A stretch of 20,264 nucleotides of DNA from a virus. A program made the translations under genes and the position numbers. Below are positions 1 through 6,276 of the stretch, in pieces (the stretch's first letter is position 1; each line of letters opens with the position of its first letter). A model generated the notes under the pieces. It did not search any database, was not told where the DNA came from, and saw only the letters and a list, made by a program, of their open reading frames with translations. The stretch spans positions 1-20,264 of IMG/VR virus record IMGVR_UViG_3300048597_000140. The stretch is one strand, 5' to 3'.

Positions 1-32
1 CCGCCAGGACTCACCACACACCGGAGATCGAC

Positions 33-230
33 ATGACCGACCAGACCCGCTCCCTCCGCCAGGAGGACGCCACCGAGGCCCTGATCGCAGAGGCCGAGGC
101 GGCACTCGTGGCGTACGGGGCCTCCATCGATCGGGGGCTGGCGCTGGCTGCAGAGATGCAGCTGGTGGCCGACTCGATCGACGCCGGCATGGGTGACGCC
201 CACGCCGAGCTGATGGAGTGGCTCCCCTGA
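33..230 (+). CDS. Small acidic helical protein, unknown function
   Basis: The 65-residue product is acidic, alanine- and glutamate-rich and predicted almost wholly helical, with no cysteine motif, signal peptide or membrane segment. I do not recognise a family. The start is supported by a GGAG Shine-Dalgarno-like sequence at 23-26, six bases before the ATG, which is unusual here because most genes in the window lack one. It is the first of three plus-strand small genes. A GC-rich stem-loop follows directly after its stop codon. It resembles the small accessory proteins found in phage early regions. Existence as a gene is likely; function is unknown. Confidence 0.6.
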   Translation: MTDQTRSLRQEDATEALIAEAEAALVAYGASIDRGLALAAEMQLVADSIDAGMGDAHAELMEWLP

Positions 231-231
231 G

Positions 232-250
232 GGCGCCCGCCGGGGGCGTC
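232..250 (+). other. GC-rich stem-loop just after the first stop codon
   Basis: GGCGCCC (232-238) pairs with GGGCGTC (244-250), seven pairs including one G-U, around a five-base loop. It begins two bases after the stop of the preceding gene. No run of T follows, so it is not a classical intrinsic terminator. It could slow ribosomes or protect an mRNA end, or be chance in GC-rich DNA. Confidence 0.3.
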
Positions 251-281
251 ACCCCGGCACCTCACTTCACAGACACACCCC

Positions 282-482
282 ATGGACACCACGACGATCA
301 CGGCCGCCTGGCGCAACGACATGGAGGAGGCGCACGAAAACGCCATCGATGCGTTCGATGCCATCGAGGCGCTGCAACGCACCGACACTTGGCGTGCCCT
401 GCCCCGGTCGGTGCAGCGCACGCTCTGCGCCTCCCACGCCGCCCTAGGCGCCATCGCTGACGGCCTGGCCGAGGTGTTCTGA
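282..482 (+). CDS. Small helical protein, unknown function
   Basis: The 66-residue product is helical and acidic in its first half (an NDMEEAHENAIDAFDAIEAL stretch at about residues 12-31), with one cysteine and no membrane segment. No family is recognised. Its stop overlaps the next start in a TGATG arrangement at 480-484, so it is probably co-translated with the zinc-finger gene that follows. No Shine-Dalgarno sequence is visible before the ATG. Overall composition recalls its 65-residue neighbour, but I see no alignable similarity. Confidence 0.55.
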   Translation: MDTTTITAAWRNDMEEAHENAIDAFDAIEALQRTDTWRALPRSVQRTLCASHAALGAIADGLAEVF

Positions 483-724
483 TGGCCACCAGCGCCGCCC
501 GCACCCGCCGCTACCGGGCCCGCCTTGCCGGCCTGCCTGACCCAGACGCCCCGCAGCCATGCCCCCTGTGCAGCCGCCTGGTGCGCAGCAGCCGCACCGC
601 ACCGCTCTGCAGCCAGTGCTGGAAGCGCTCACCAGCAGGGCGCGAGGTGAACCGGCTCAGAATGCAGGCACGACGCGCCGCCCTGGGTGTTGCAACCGAT
701 TCTCAGGAGCGCCCCGCCGCCTGA
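482..724 (+). CDS. Small four-cysteine zinc-finger protein
   Basis: The 80-residue protein has an Arg-rich N-terminus (RTRRYRARLAGL at residues 7-18) followed by a probable zinc knuckle, C27-x2-C30 and C43-x2-C46, then a basic helix (REVNRLRMQARRAAL). The layout suggests a small DNA- or RNA-binding protein. I associate similar 'RRYRARLAG...CP.C...LCS.CW' proteins with cyanobacteria and their phages, from memory only. The ATG overlaps the preceding stop (TGATG). Its 3' end overlaps the 3' end of the convergent minus-strand gene by 22 bases. The last part of its coding DNA (683-709) is a near-copy of non-coding DNA at 5938-5964. Confidence 0.7.
   Translation: MATSAARTRRYRARLAGLPDPDAPQPCPLCSRLVRSSRTAPLCSQCWKRSPAGREVNRLRMQARRAALGVATDSQERPAA
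683..709. repeat. 27-bp dispersed repeat, copy 1
   Basis: This segment matches 5938-5964 at 23 of 27 positions; the first 13 bases (CTGGGTGTTGCAA) and the internal TTCTCA are identical. Here it encodes the end of the zinc-finger protein (LGVATDSQE). In the other copy it is non-coding, just after the primase gene. Its minus strand contains TGAGAATCGGTTGCAA, loosely dyad. Function unknown. Confidence 0.45.
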
Positions 725-930
725 TCCTCCAGGTCCGACGCCATGAATGCCGCCGACCGCAGCAGCTGCGACAGCGGCACCGGCTTCGCATCACGCCTTG
801 CGCATGACCGCAGCGCCCGCCGGATCCCCGCCGCCGCCGACCCGCTGCCCAGCTCGCGGGCGATCTCCATCAGCTCCGGATCCAGGCGGATCGAGTAGCT
901 GAACCCACTCGGGATCTTCCGGCCCTTCAT
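703..930 (-). CDS. Ribbon-helix-helix-like small protein
   Basis: The 75-residue product begins MKGRKIPSGF, then a short strand-like segment (FSYSIRLDP) and two helices (ELMEIARELG, AAAGIRRALRSCAR). This is the pattern of ribbon-helix-helix DNA-binding proteins such as those in the Arc/CopG fold, so a transcriptional regulator or antitoxin-like role is possible. The start at 930 is chosen because its ATG forms an ATGA overlap with the upstream gene's stop; an upstream in-frame start at 948 would overlap more. It is the last gene of the leftward operon and converges on the zinc-finger gene. The fold assignment is by pattern only. Confidence 0.6.
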   Translation of the reverse strand: MKGRKIPSGFSYSIRLDPELMEIARELGSGSAAAGIRRALRSCARRDAKPVPLSQLLRSAAFMASDLEDQAAGRS

Positions 931-1220
931 CGCACGAACGCCGAGCATTCACAGGCGGCCTGGATCACCCCCACCTCTTCCGGGTCAGGGAAGTCCAGGT
1001 GGCACCGGCCGACCCAATGCCCGCACCTCTCACAGCTGCGCGTCCACCTGGGCAGGTCGGGCCGCACTCCCTTGTGGTTGGCACCGCGGCGGATGTTGCC
1101 GATGCAGCCGCCTGAAACGCCGAACTCCTCCCCGACGTGCCGTTCAGGGATCCCCCAGCTGGTGAGTGCCCGGGTGACCATCATCTCCAGCATCTGGGGC
1201 TTGAATGTGCGGGAGGCCAT
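927..1220 (-). CDS. Small HTH plus cysteine-cluster protein
   Basis: The 97-residue protein has a helix-turn-helix-like segment near residues 14-45 (alternating helices around HVGEEFGVSGGCIGNIRRG, resembling resolvase or NUMOD-type HTH repeats). A C-terminal cysteine/histidine cluster follows (C-E-R-C, then R-C-H, then C-E-C), probably binding zinc. This suggests a small DNA-binding regulator; no specific family is assigned. The start at 1220 is preferred because ATG and the upstream TGA share bases as TGATG; a GTG three codons earlier (1229) is the alternative. It sits in a tightly packed leftward operon and is coupled to the RHH-like gene by ATGA. Confidence 0.6.
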   Translation of the reverse strand: MASRTFKPQMLEMMVTRALTSWGIPERHVGEEFGVSGGCIGNIRRGANHKGVRPDLPRWTRSCERCGHWVGRCHLDFPDPEEVGVIQAACECSAFVR

Positions 1221-1708
1221 CAGCTCCACACCCCCTCAAGGCACTTTCTGCTCCGACCCGGCCTGACCTTCGGCTTCTCCTGCACCTGGTCCAGCAGTGG
1301 GAACACCGTGCCGCTCACCGCGATCGGCTCCTCCACATCGGCCGCGGCGATCGTCTCAAGCAGCTGCTGGCGCTCCTCGCTGGTGAGCATCGCCACCGGC
1401 TCAACGATCTGCGCCGCCGGGCCCTTACCCCAGTCGTCTCGCTCGCACCCGCGCCACCAGCTGCAGGGCTTCAACGCCTCCGGGCAGCAGGCCTCCTGCA
1501 CGGTGAGCTCGCCATCCACCCACGACAGCAGCAGCCGCCACACGCCGAAGCTGGCCCACACGCTGCCGGTGCGCAGCTGGGGCGGGTCGGTGTCCAGCAC
1601 CAGGCGGTGGGGGCGGCTGATCACGTCCCGCAGGATTCGCGCCAGCGTCTCGGCGGTGCACCGCACCGGCAGGTCGTCCGTCTCGGCAGAGGGATGGGTG
1701 GTGGTCAT
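1220..1708 (-). CDS. Hypothetical protein, unrecognised
   Basis: The 162-residue protein is soluble, with mixed strand and helix. The central part (residues 30-85) looks like a compact beta-rich domain (RLVLDTDPPQL, VWASFGVWRLLLSWVDGEL) with two adjacent cysteines and a further cysteine in WWRGCERDDWG. A helical segment (LTSEERQQLLETIAAADV) and a basic tail follow. I do not recognise a family. The ATG at 1708 overlaps the upstream stop (ATGA) and its own stop overlaps the next start (TGATG), placing it firmly in the leftward operon. A large plus-strand frame lies opposite but has no protein-like composition. Confidence 0.6.
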   Translation of the reverse strand: MTTTHPSAETDDLPVRCTAETLARILRDVISRPHRLVLDTDPPQLRTGSVWASFGVWRLLLSWVDGELTVQEACCPEALKPCSWWRGCERDDWGKGPAAQIVEPVAMLTSEERQQLLETIAAADVEEPIAVSGTVFPLLDQVQEKPKVRPGRSRKCLEGVWS

Positions 1709-1968
1709 GGTTGCGGATCTTCGTCGTTAAGCGCACGCCGGATTTGTTCGTCACGCCATCTGCAGTAGCGAATGAAATCAGCCGTCAGCGGTTGAGTCCG
1801 CGGCGGGGCTGGCGGCGCTGTCGCCTTGCTACCGGGCGGAGGTGGGTTGCTCCCTCGACGGATTGTCCGGGAAGGCCGCCAGAAGGGAGGCCCATAAAGA
1901 CCGATGCAGTAGCTGATCAGCATGCCGACACAGCCGCCGACCAAAGAGGCAAACACTGGGTTGTCCAT
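1705..1968 (-). CDS. Small membrane-anchored protein with proline linker
   Basis: The 87-residue product has an N-terminal hydrophobic segment (residues 4-25, around FASLVGGCVGMLISYCIGLY), a basic and proline-rich linker (about 30-60) and a helical charged tail (LTADFIRYCRWRDEQIRRAL). This predicts one membrane span with the charged tail on one side. The start at 1968 lies in a 34-bp sequence that is nearly identical to the one at the start of the gene at 2584. That shared initiation region is why I prefer it over the longer frame opening at 2121, whose N-terminus is low-complexity arginine and serine. Function is unknown. Confidence 0.55.
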   Translation of the reverse strand: MDNPVFASLVGGCVGMLISYCIGLYGPPFWRPSRTIRRGSNPPPPGSKATAPPAPPRTQPLTADFIRYCRWRDEQIRRALNDEDPQP

Positions 1969-1998
1969 CACCGGCAGAGAGCAGCGTGAACATCGGCC
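1965..1998 (-). repeat. 34-bp initiation-region duplication, copy A
   Basis: Identical to 2581-2614 at 33 of 34 positions (only 1980/2596 differ). On the minus strand both copies end with the ATGG of a gene start. In this copy the upstream part is intergenic. Confidence 0.85.
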
Positions 1999-2008
1999 AC
2001 TGTGGGGC

Positions 2009-2254
2009 TCAGAATCGCAGGCCGCAGCGCTTCGCGTACCGCTGCAGCTCCGCCCGCTGCTCCGCCGTCGCCGTCCCATAGATCGCCGGGTTGTTCGCCG
2101 CCACAATGGCGATCGACACATTCGAGCAGCCGTTCTGCCCCGTCCGGAAGAGCCCGTCCGCAGCGTTCAGGTTGTCGTTCACCGTCGTGTTCGGTCGCGC
2201 CTGGGCCACTCCGCTGGTCAGCACCAGCACCATGGCGGCAAGGGTTCGGAGCAT
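2009..2254 (-). CDS. Small exported protein
   Basis: The 81-residue product has a convincing signal peptide: MLRT, a hydrophobic core (LAAMVLVLTSGV), then AQA as a signal peptidase I site near residue 19. The mature part is about 62 residues with two cysteines (in NGCSNVSIA and KRCGLRF) that could form a disulfide, and a helical end (TAEQRAELQRYAKRCG). The mature protein would be periplasmic or secreted. No family is recognised. A phage-encoded periplasmic protein could serve superinfection exclusion or lysis control, but nothing in the sequence shows that. It is the only clearly Sec-exported protein of the leftward operon. Confidence 0.6.
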   Translation of the reverse strand: MLRTLAAMVLVLTSGVAQARPNTTVNDNLNAADGLFRTGQNGCSNVSIAIVAANNPAIYGTATAEQRAELQRYAKRCGLRF

Positions 2255-2278
2255 CGGGCGCAGGGGTCGCTGGAGCGC

Positions 2279-2584
2279 TCATTGTCTCTTCTGCCCACGA
2301 CGGATGGCGTTCAGCAGTCCAGATCGTTCGTCAGCCGAACACTCGAAAGGAGCCCTCAGAAGGTCTCCCCTTCGAAATGCTGCCACCCGCTGCTTCCAGG
2401 CCAGCCGTTGCAGGTCGTCGTTGCTGATGCCTAATGCGTAGGCCAACGCCGCCACCCCTTGGTCGAATCCCCTTCGGTAGCCGATCTCCTCGTCATGGGT
2501 TCGCGCCAGGCCTTGAGGCTCAAACGCCAATCGCTCTGCAGTGGTAAGGCGGCGTCCGCCTGGCGTAACAAAGAGTTCGCCCAT
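2279..2584 (-). CDS. Small soluble protein, unknown function
   Basis: The 101-residue product has a helical core with a YRRGFDQGVAALAYALG segment, then DDLQRLAWKQRVAAFRRGD and a C-terminal SADERSGLLNAIRRG. It is mixed charged and has no membrane segment. I recall 'YRRGYDQG' style helices in small phage and cyanobacterial proteins but cannot name a family. The ATG at 2584 is preferred: it overlaps the stop of the 51-residue gene upstream as TGATG and lies at the end of the 34-bp duplicated sequence. A GTG immediately before it (2587) is also in frame. The next gene starts after a 24-base gap. Confidence 0.6.
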   Translation of the reverse strand: MGELFVTPGGRRLTTAERLAFEPQGLARTHDEEIGYRRGFDQGVAALAYALGISNDDLQRLAWKQRVAAFRRGDLLRAPFECSADERSGLLNAIRRGQKRQ

Positions 2585-2614
2585 CACCGGCAGAGGGCAG
2601 CGTGAACATCGGCC
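2581..2614 (-). repeat. 34-bp initiation-region duplication, copy B
   Basis: Partner of 1965-1998, one mismatch. Here the same bases also encode the last residues (ADVHAALCR) of the 51-residue gene, whereas in copy A they do not encode a plausible protein end. Confidence 0.85.
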
Positions 2615-2739
2615 GCGGCCTGCGTCACGATCGGCGCCGGCCGCAACGCATCCAGACCCTCCACACGCAGCTGGTGGCCAAGGTGCACACCAGCCGCCAA
2701 CACAGCCGGCGGCAGCAGGAACAACAACAGGCGTTTCAC
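2584..2739 (-). CDS. 51-residue single-span or exported peptide
   Basis: The frame begins with GTG at 2739 and encodes a basic N-terminus (VKR), a strong hydrophobic stretch (LLLFLLPPAVLAAGV) and a polar tail with a final cysteine. This is a signal anchor or uncleaved membrane segment. No ATG exists in this frame nearby, so GTG is the probable start. The stop overlaps the next ATG (TGATG), which supports translation through this frame. It would be the first gene of the leftward operon, immediately beside the divergent control region. A larger antisense frame spanning 2584-3351 contains it but the rest of that frame is a shadow of plus-strand genes. Confidence 0.45.
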   Translation of the reverse strand: MKRLLLFLLPPAVLAAGVHLGHQLRVEGLDALRPAPIVTQAAADVHAALCR

Positions 2740-2821
2740 AGTGGAGACAGATCGGGGACGCCTATGACCATACCACTCCGTAGAGGGATGGTCTACTTTG
2801 TGTTGGCCCATCCGACACCAC
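2740..2821. promoter_or_regulatory. Divergent control region with imperfect dyad
   Basis: This short gap separates the leftward operon from the rightward replication operon, so it should hold both promoters. ACCATACC (2767-2774) and GGGATGGT (2785-2792) form an imperfect inverted repeat with seven of eight positions complementary, a possible operator. Inside it lies CACTCCGTAGA (2774-2784), found again before the connector-portal genes at 14174-14184. No consensus -35/-10 pair is convincing. Both operons begin near small RHH- or HTH-like genes, which could be the regulators. Confidence 0.45.
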
Positions 2822-3016
2822 ATGCTCCACCGCAACCCCATCCCCTGCCGCCTCACCGAGCAGCAGATCGCCTGGCTGGACGCCCAGCGCGTCGGCGCCG
2901 TCTGCTCACGCTCTGAGGCCATCCGCCACGCCGTCCAGTACGCCATGGAGCACCAGCACCGCATCAACCAGCGCGCCATCCGCCGCGCGCAGCGCAACGA
3001 CGCCACGGCCCAGTGA
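2822..3016 (+). CDS. Small ribbon-helix-helix-like DNA-binding protein
   Basis: The 64-residue product has a strand-like start (NPIPCRLTEQQ), helix one (QIAWLDAQRVG) and helix two (SRSEAIRHAVQYAMEH), then a basic tail (RINQRAIRRAQRND). This is the ribbon-helix-helix arrangement, where SRSEAIR marks the N-cap of the second helix. It is well placed to autoregulate the rightward operon from the divergent region upstream. Start 2822 gives the compact fold; 2798 is an alternative adding eight unstructured residues. Its stop overlaps the next GTG start by GTGA. Fold assignment rests on pattern recognition. Confidence 0.65.
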   Translation: MLHRNPIPCRLTEQQIAWLDAQRVGAVCSRSEAIRHAVQYAMEHQHRINQRAIRRAQRNDATAQ

Positions 3017-3339
3017 GCACCTTCCTCACCCGCTGGGGCCGCCTCACCGGGCCCGAGTGGATCCGCCGCCGCTTCGATGAGGCCTCCCGCGAATGGCTCA
3101 CCCCCGAGGTGCTCCATCACGCCTTCCTTCGCCTGCCCTACCACGACAGCAACGGCCAGGAGATCGTCGACCTCGACTTCATCCGTCTGCTCAGCGACGA
3201 CCCCGCCGCCGCCCGCCAGCAGCTGGAGCACGAGTGCACCGCCTACCTGAACCACCTCGCCATCTGTGATCGCCGCCGCGCTGAACAGCAGGCACGCCAG
3301 CACCAGCAGACCACCGCCACGCAGCACTCCCCCCTCTGA
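3013..3339 (+). CDS. Helical protein preceding primase, unknown
   Basis: The 108-residue protein is mostly helical: PEWIRRRFDEASREWLTPEVLHHAF in its first third, and a C-terminal charged helix (AAARQQLEHECTAYLNHL to about residue 93), ending in a Gln/Thr-rich tail. No family is recognised. The GTG start overlaps the preceding stop, and its stop overlaps the primase ATG (TGATG at 3337-3341). It is therefore translated in register with the primase-helicase, and a replication accessory role such as a loader or origin-binding partner is possible, though only context suggests it. Confidence 0.6.
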   Translation: MSTFLTRWGRLTGPEWIRRRFDEASREWLTPEVLHHAFLRLPYHDSNGQEIVDLDFIRLLSDDPAAARQQLEHECTAYLNHLAICDRRRAEQQARQHQQTTATQHSPL

Positions 3340-5921
3340 TGCCTGCACCATCCCTGCCCCTCGACGAGGCGCAGGTCACACGCTTCATGGCGATGCTCGG
3401 CAAAACCCCGGACACCGCCCGCTTCCGTGCCTTCCCGCACGCCGAAAACCCCCGCCGGGTCACCATCGGCCCGCGCAAAGGGCCCTACGACCTCAAGGCC
3501 TTCGGCTTCTGGCAGGCCCAGGGCCGCGGCGTCTACATGGTCATCAACGACGGCGGCGACACCAAGGCCTCGATCACCGCCTGCCGGGCCTTCTTCTGCG
3601 AATGGGACGATCGGCCCATCACCGACCAGCTCACCGCCTGGAAGGCCCTCGGCTACGGCGAACCGACCTTCATCGTCCTCACCGGCGGCAAGTCCGCTCA
3701 CCTCTACTGGGTGCTCGCCGATCCCATCGCTCCAGACCAGTGGGAGCCGGTGCAGTCGGCACTGGTTGATCACGCCGGCGCCGACCCGAAGTGCAAAGAC
3801 CTCCCCCGCGTCATGCGCCTCCCCGGCGGCCGCTACATCGGCCCCGATTGCACACCACAGGGCGAGACTGTCATCACCGCGGCAGCCGGCCGCCGCTACA
3901 CCCTCGAGGAGGTGCTCAGCTGGCTGCCCTCCACCCAGAGCCCACCACCGCAGCGCCAGGGGATCGACATCAGCGACCCCCGGCCGCCGCTGGTGGATCG
4001 CCCTCGTCCTCTCGATCAGGTGCGCGAGGCGCTCGCCGCCATCCCCCCCATCCTGCCGAAGACCGGACAGCGCGAGACCTTTCGCGCCATCGCATGGGGG
4101 CTCCTCGGCGCCGTGCGTGAAGCCGGTGGATCCGATGCCCTCGCCCTCCAGCTGCTGCAGGCCCACAGCCCCGCGGTGACCGACGCCGCCGAGTACCTGC
4201 AGAGCGAACCCCACACCATCCGCCCCAGCACCCTCTGGTATCACGCCAGGCAGCACGGCTGGCGCCCTCAGGAGGAGCGCACCACCAGCGCCACACCGGT
4301 GCCATCCCGGGCCCACCCCGACGCAACTCCGGCCGAACAACCCGCCGCCCCGCCGCTGCTCACCATCCACCAGGTGCGCAGCCAGCTGGCCGCGGCCGTC
4401 GCCAGCGGTGCTTCCGAGACCGATCTGGAGGTCCTAAAGATCGAGCTGGCCATGGCCAGCGACATGAACCCCGCCGCCCTCGGTGGGCTCCTTCGCTCCA
4501 TCACCAAGGAACACGAGGCCGCCCAGTCGATCGCCGTCGAGACCCGTGGTCTCCGCGACGCTGCCGACTGGAAGGATGTCGGCGCCGCCATCACCCTCGA
4601 GGCCATCCTCCCGCCCTCCATCGCCGCTGCCCTTCGCTGCCGTTGCAAGGCCCTCCCCACCGACGATGTGTCGGCGCTCATGCCCTTCCTCGTCACCATC
4701 TCCAGCGCCCTGAAGCTCGGCAGCGAAGTCGTCGCCTCTGAAGCCGCCGACTACCGCGTACCACCCAATCTCTACGCCGCCCTCGTCGCCCGCTCCGGCG
4801 CCAAGAAGTCCCCCGTCTCCCGCCTCCTCGTCACCGCTCCCACCACCACCATCCGCCGCGAGCTCGCCAAGGCCCACACCCGCGCTCTTCAGGACTGGAC
4901 CGAGCAGAACCGCAACGTCAAACCATCCGAACGCCCCGACCCGCCCCAGGCGGTGTTCATGTCCATCAGCGACACCACCGCCGAGGCCCTCGCCTCACAG
5001 CTGCAGGCCCAAGAGGTGCGCGGCCTTTCACTCCTCCTCCACCGCGATGAGCTCGCCGGCATGTTCGGTTCCCTCAACGCCTACCGCTCCGGCCGCGGCG
5101 GTGATGAGGAGCAGCTGCTCGAGGCCTACGACGGCAGCGGCTTCCACTCCCTTCGCGTGGCGGCCACCGGCGGCGGACGCTTCTACGAACGTTGCCAGCT
5201 CTCGGTGTGGGGCACCATCCAGCCGGCCATCCTCGAGCGCCTGGTGGCCAACGGCGACGCCTCCGGCCTCTGGGCCCGCTTCATGTTCATCCCACTCCCG
5301 GAGAAGGTGGTGCCGATCGCGGCCACCGAATCCAGCAGCGAACGCGATGCCGCCGCCGATGCCGCCCTGCGCCTCACCAAGATCTGCCAGCTGATCTACA
5401 AGCTGCCCCGCTCCTCCCTCTTCCTCACCGACGACGCCCGGCGGGTGTTCTTCGACTACGAGGCCCGCTGCCAGGCCGACGCTCTCGCCGCTCTTATCCC
5501 CGCCCAGGGCGCGCTGTGGGGTAAGGCCCCGGGGAAGGCACTCCGCCTCGCCGGCCTCCTTCACACCATCCACCAGGTCGCTGGTGATGGTGATCACTCG
5601 CCGCTGATCGAGGAGCAGACCATCCGGAACGCGGCCACTCTCGTCGATCACGTCAACAGCTGGACGATGAGCCTCCACGCTTCCGTTGAGCAGGGCCCGG
5701 CCACTCAGCTGATGCGCACAGTCCATCGGATTGCGCAGTCGCATGGCGGCTTCGTCGGCTCGCGCGACATCTGGTCGGCCATGAGCCGTCAGCAGAGGAA
5801 GGAGATCGACTCGGCGGCCATCACTCAGGCGATGCAGGCCCTGCAGGAACTGGGTTCTGGTGAGATTGAGCAGAGCCGGCGCGGCTCCATCCGGTACCAG
5901 GCGAACGGCGTTCTCCCGTGA
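3339..5921 (+). CDS. Primase (RepB/AEP-like)-DUF3987 helicase-like protein
   Basis: The 860-residue protein is the probable replication initiator or primase-helicase. The N-terminal third resembles archaeo-eukaryotic-type RepB-like primases: an acidic motif E88-W-D-D91, T-G-G-K-S-A-H-L-Y-W at residues 115-124, and P-R-V-M-R-L-P-G at 156-163. A helical PriCT-like segment covers about 235-310, followed by an Ala/Pro linker. The centre matches the DUF3987 family: a P-loop-like S-G-A-K-K-S-P (486-492), an acidic Walker B-like L-L-L-H-R-D570-E571, the Y-R-S-G-R-G-G-D-E-E-Q-L-L-E-A-Y-D-G-S-G segment and L-S-V-W-G-T-I-Q-P. The C-terminus (about 795-860) looks like a winged helix. It is coupled to the upstream gene and followed by the iteron-like array. 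Domain calls are from motifs; primase activity is inferred. Confidence 0.85.
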   Translation: MPAPSLPLDEAQVTRFMAMLGKTPDTARFRAFPHAENPRRVTIGPRKGPYDLKAFGFWQAQGRGVYMVINDGGDTKASITACRAFFCEWDDRPITDQLTAWKALGYGEPTFIVLTGGKSAHLYWVLADPIAPDQWEPVQSALVDHAGADPKCKDLPRVMRLPGGRYIGPDCTPQGETVITAAAGRRYTLEEVLSWLPSTQSPPPQRQGIDISDPRPPLVDRPRPLDQVREALAAIPPILPKTGQRETFRAIAWGLLGAVREAGGSDALALQLLQAHSPAVTDAAEYLQSEPHTIRPSTLWYHARQHGWRPQEERTTSATPVPSRAHPDATPAEQPAAPPLLTIHQVRSQLAAAVASGASETDLEVLKIELAMASDMNPAALGGLLRSITKEHEAAQSIAVETRGLRDAADWKDVGAAITLEAILPPSIAAALRCRCKALPTDDVSALMPFLVTISSALKLGSEVVASEAADYRVPPNLYAALVARSGAKKSPVSRLLVTAPTTTIRRELAKAHTRALQDWTEQNRNVKPSERPDPPQAVFMSISDTTAEALASQLQAQEVRGLSLLLHRDELAGMFGSLNAYRSGRGGDEEQLLEAYDGSGFHSLRVAATGGGRFYERCQLSVWGTIQPAILERLVANGDASGLWARFMFIPLPEKVVPIAATESSSERDAAADAALRLTKICQLIYKLPRSSLFLTDDARRVFFDYEARCQADALAALIPAQGALWGKAPGKALRLAGLLHTIHQVAGDGDHSPLIEEQTIRNAATLVDHVNSWTMSLHASVEQGPATQLMRTVHRIAQSHGGFVGSRDIWSAMSRQQRKEIDSAAITQAMQALQELGSGEIEQSRRGSIRYQANGVLP

Positions 5922-6276
5922 CCTCGCGCGCGGTGTGCTGGGTGTTGCAAGCGGTTCTCAAGTGGCCCGCATACGTGGGCGAATGTGGGCTGTGTGGGCT
6001 TCTGTGGGCTGGCGAGCCTACATTCACTTCCCTTCCAGCGCAGCGGGTTTCGGCAAAAAACGGCCGTTTGTGGGTTTGTGGGCTGCTTCGAGCGTGGGCG
6101 CGTTCGCGTGGCCCCTGAAAAGGGGAAAAAGAGAGGGCGAAAAGGGAAGGGCAACCCACAAACCCACACATATATATATTTCTTTCTAATCCCTTCCAGG
6201 GCAGTGGATCTGACTGTGGGCTGCCCCAGCCCACAAACAGCCCACAAACCCACACTCACGAGCCAGTGCCACCGAC
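5922..6276. other. Candidate replication origin: TGTGGG(C/T)T iteron array
   Basis: This 355-base gap has no credible gene. It carries TGTGGGCT or TGTGGGTT at 5984, 5993, 6003, 6069, 6077 and 6215, and the reverse complement at 6153, 6161, 6228, 6239 and 6247. There are also CGTGGGC at 5974 and 6093 and a one-mismatch reverse copy at 6015. The 6215 and 6228 copies form a perfect eight-base-pair hairpin with a five-base loop. An AT-rich tract (ACACATATATATATTTC at 6167-6183) lies inside, and TCCCTTCCAG is repeated at 6029 and 6190. Iterons flanking an AT-rich tract beside a replication gene are the known layout of plasmid and phage origins; the assignment is inference. Confidence 0.6.
5938..5964. 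repeat. 27-bp dispersed repeat, copy 2
   Basis: Non-coding copy of 683-709 (23 of 27 identical), starting 16 bases after the primase stop. It contains TTGCAAGCGGTTCTCA, whose reverse strand has TGAGAACCGCTTGCAA. It directly precedes the iteron array. Confidence 0.45.

Noticed and set aside
1968-2282. Minus-strand frame ending VADVHAALCR as a homologue of the 51-residue gene
   Set aside because: Only the duplicated 34 bp are shared; the rest is a shadow frame over the exported-protein gene and low-complexity.
6103-6130. CCCCT-GAAA-AGGGG followed by A-rich DNA as an intrinsic terminator
   Set aside because: The stem is only five base pairs and is not followed by a T run on either strand.
5821-6259. 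Open frames across the TGTGGG array on both strands (for example MWVCGLFVG-type)
   Set aside because: The proteins consist of repeat-derived Val-Cys-Gly-Leu or His-Lys-Pro-Thr; better explained as non-coding iterons.
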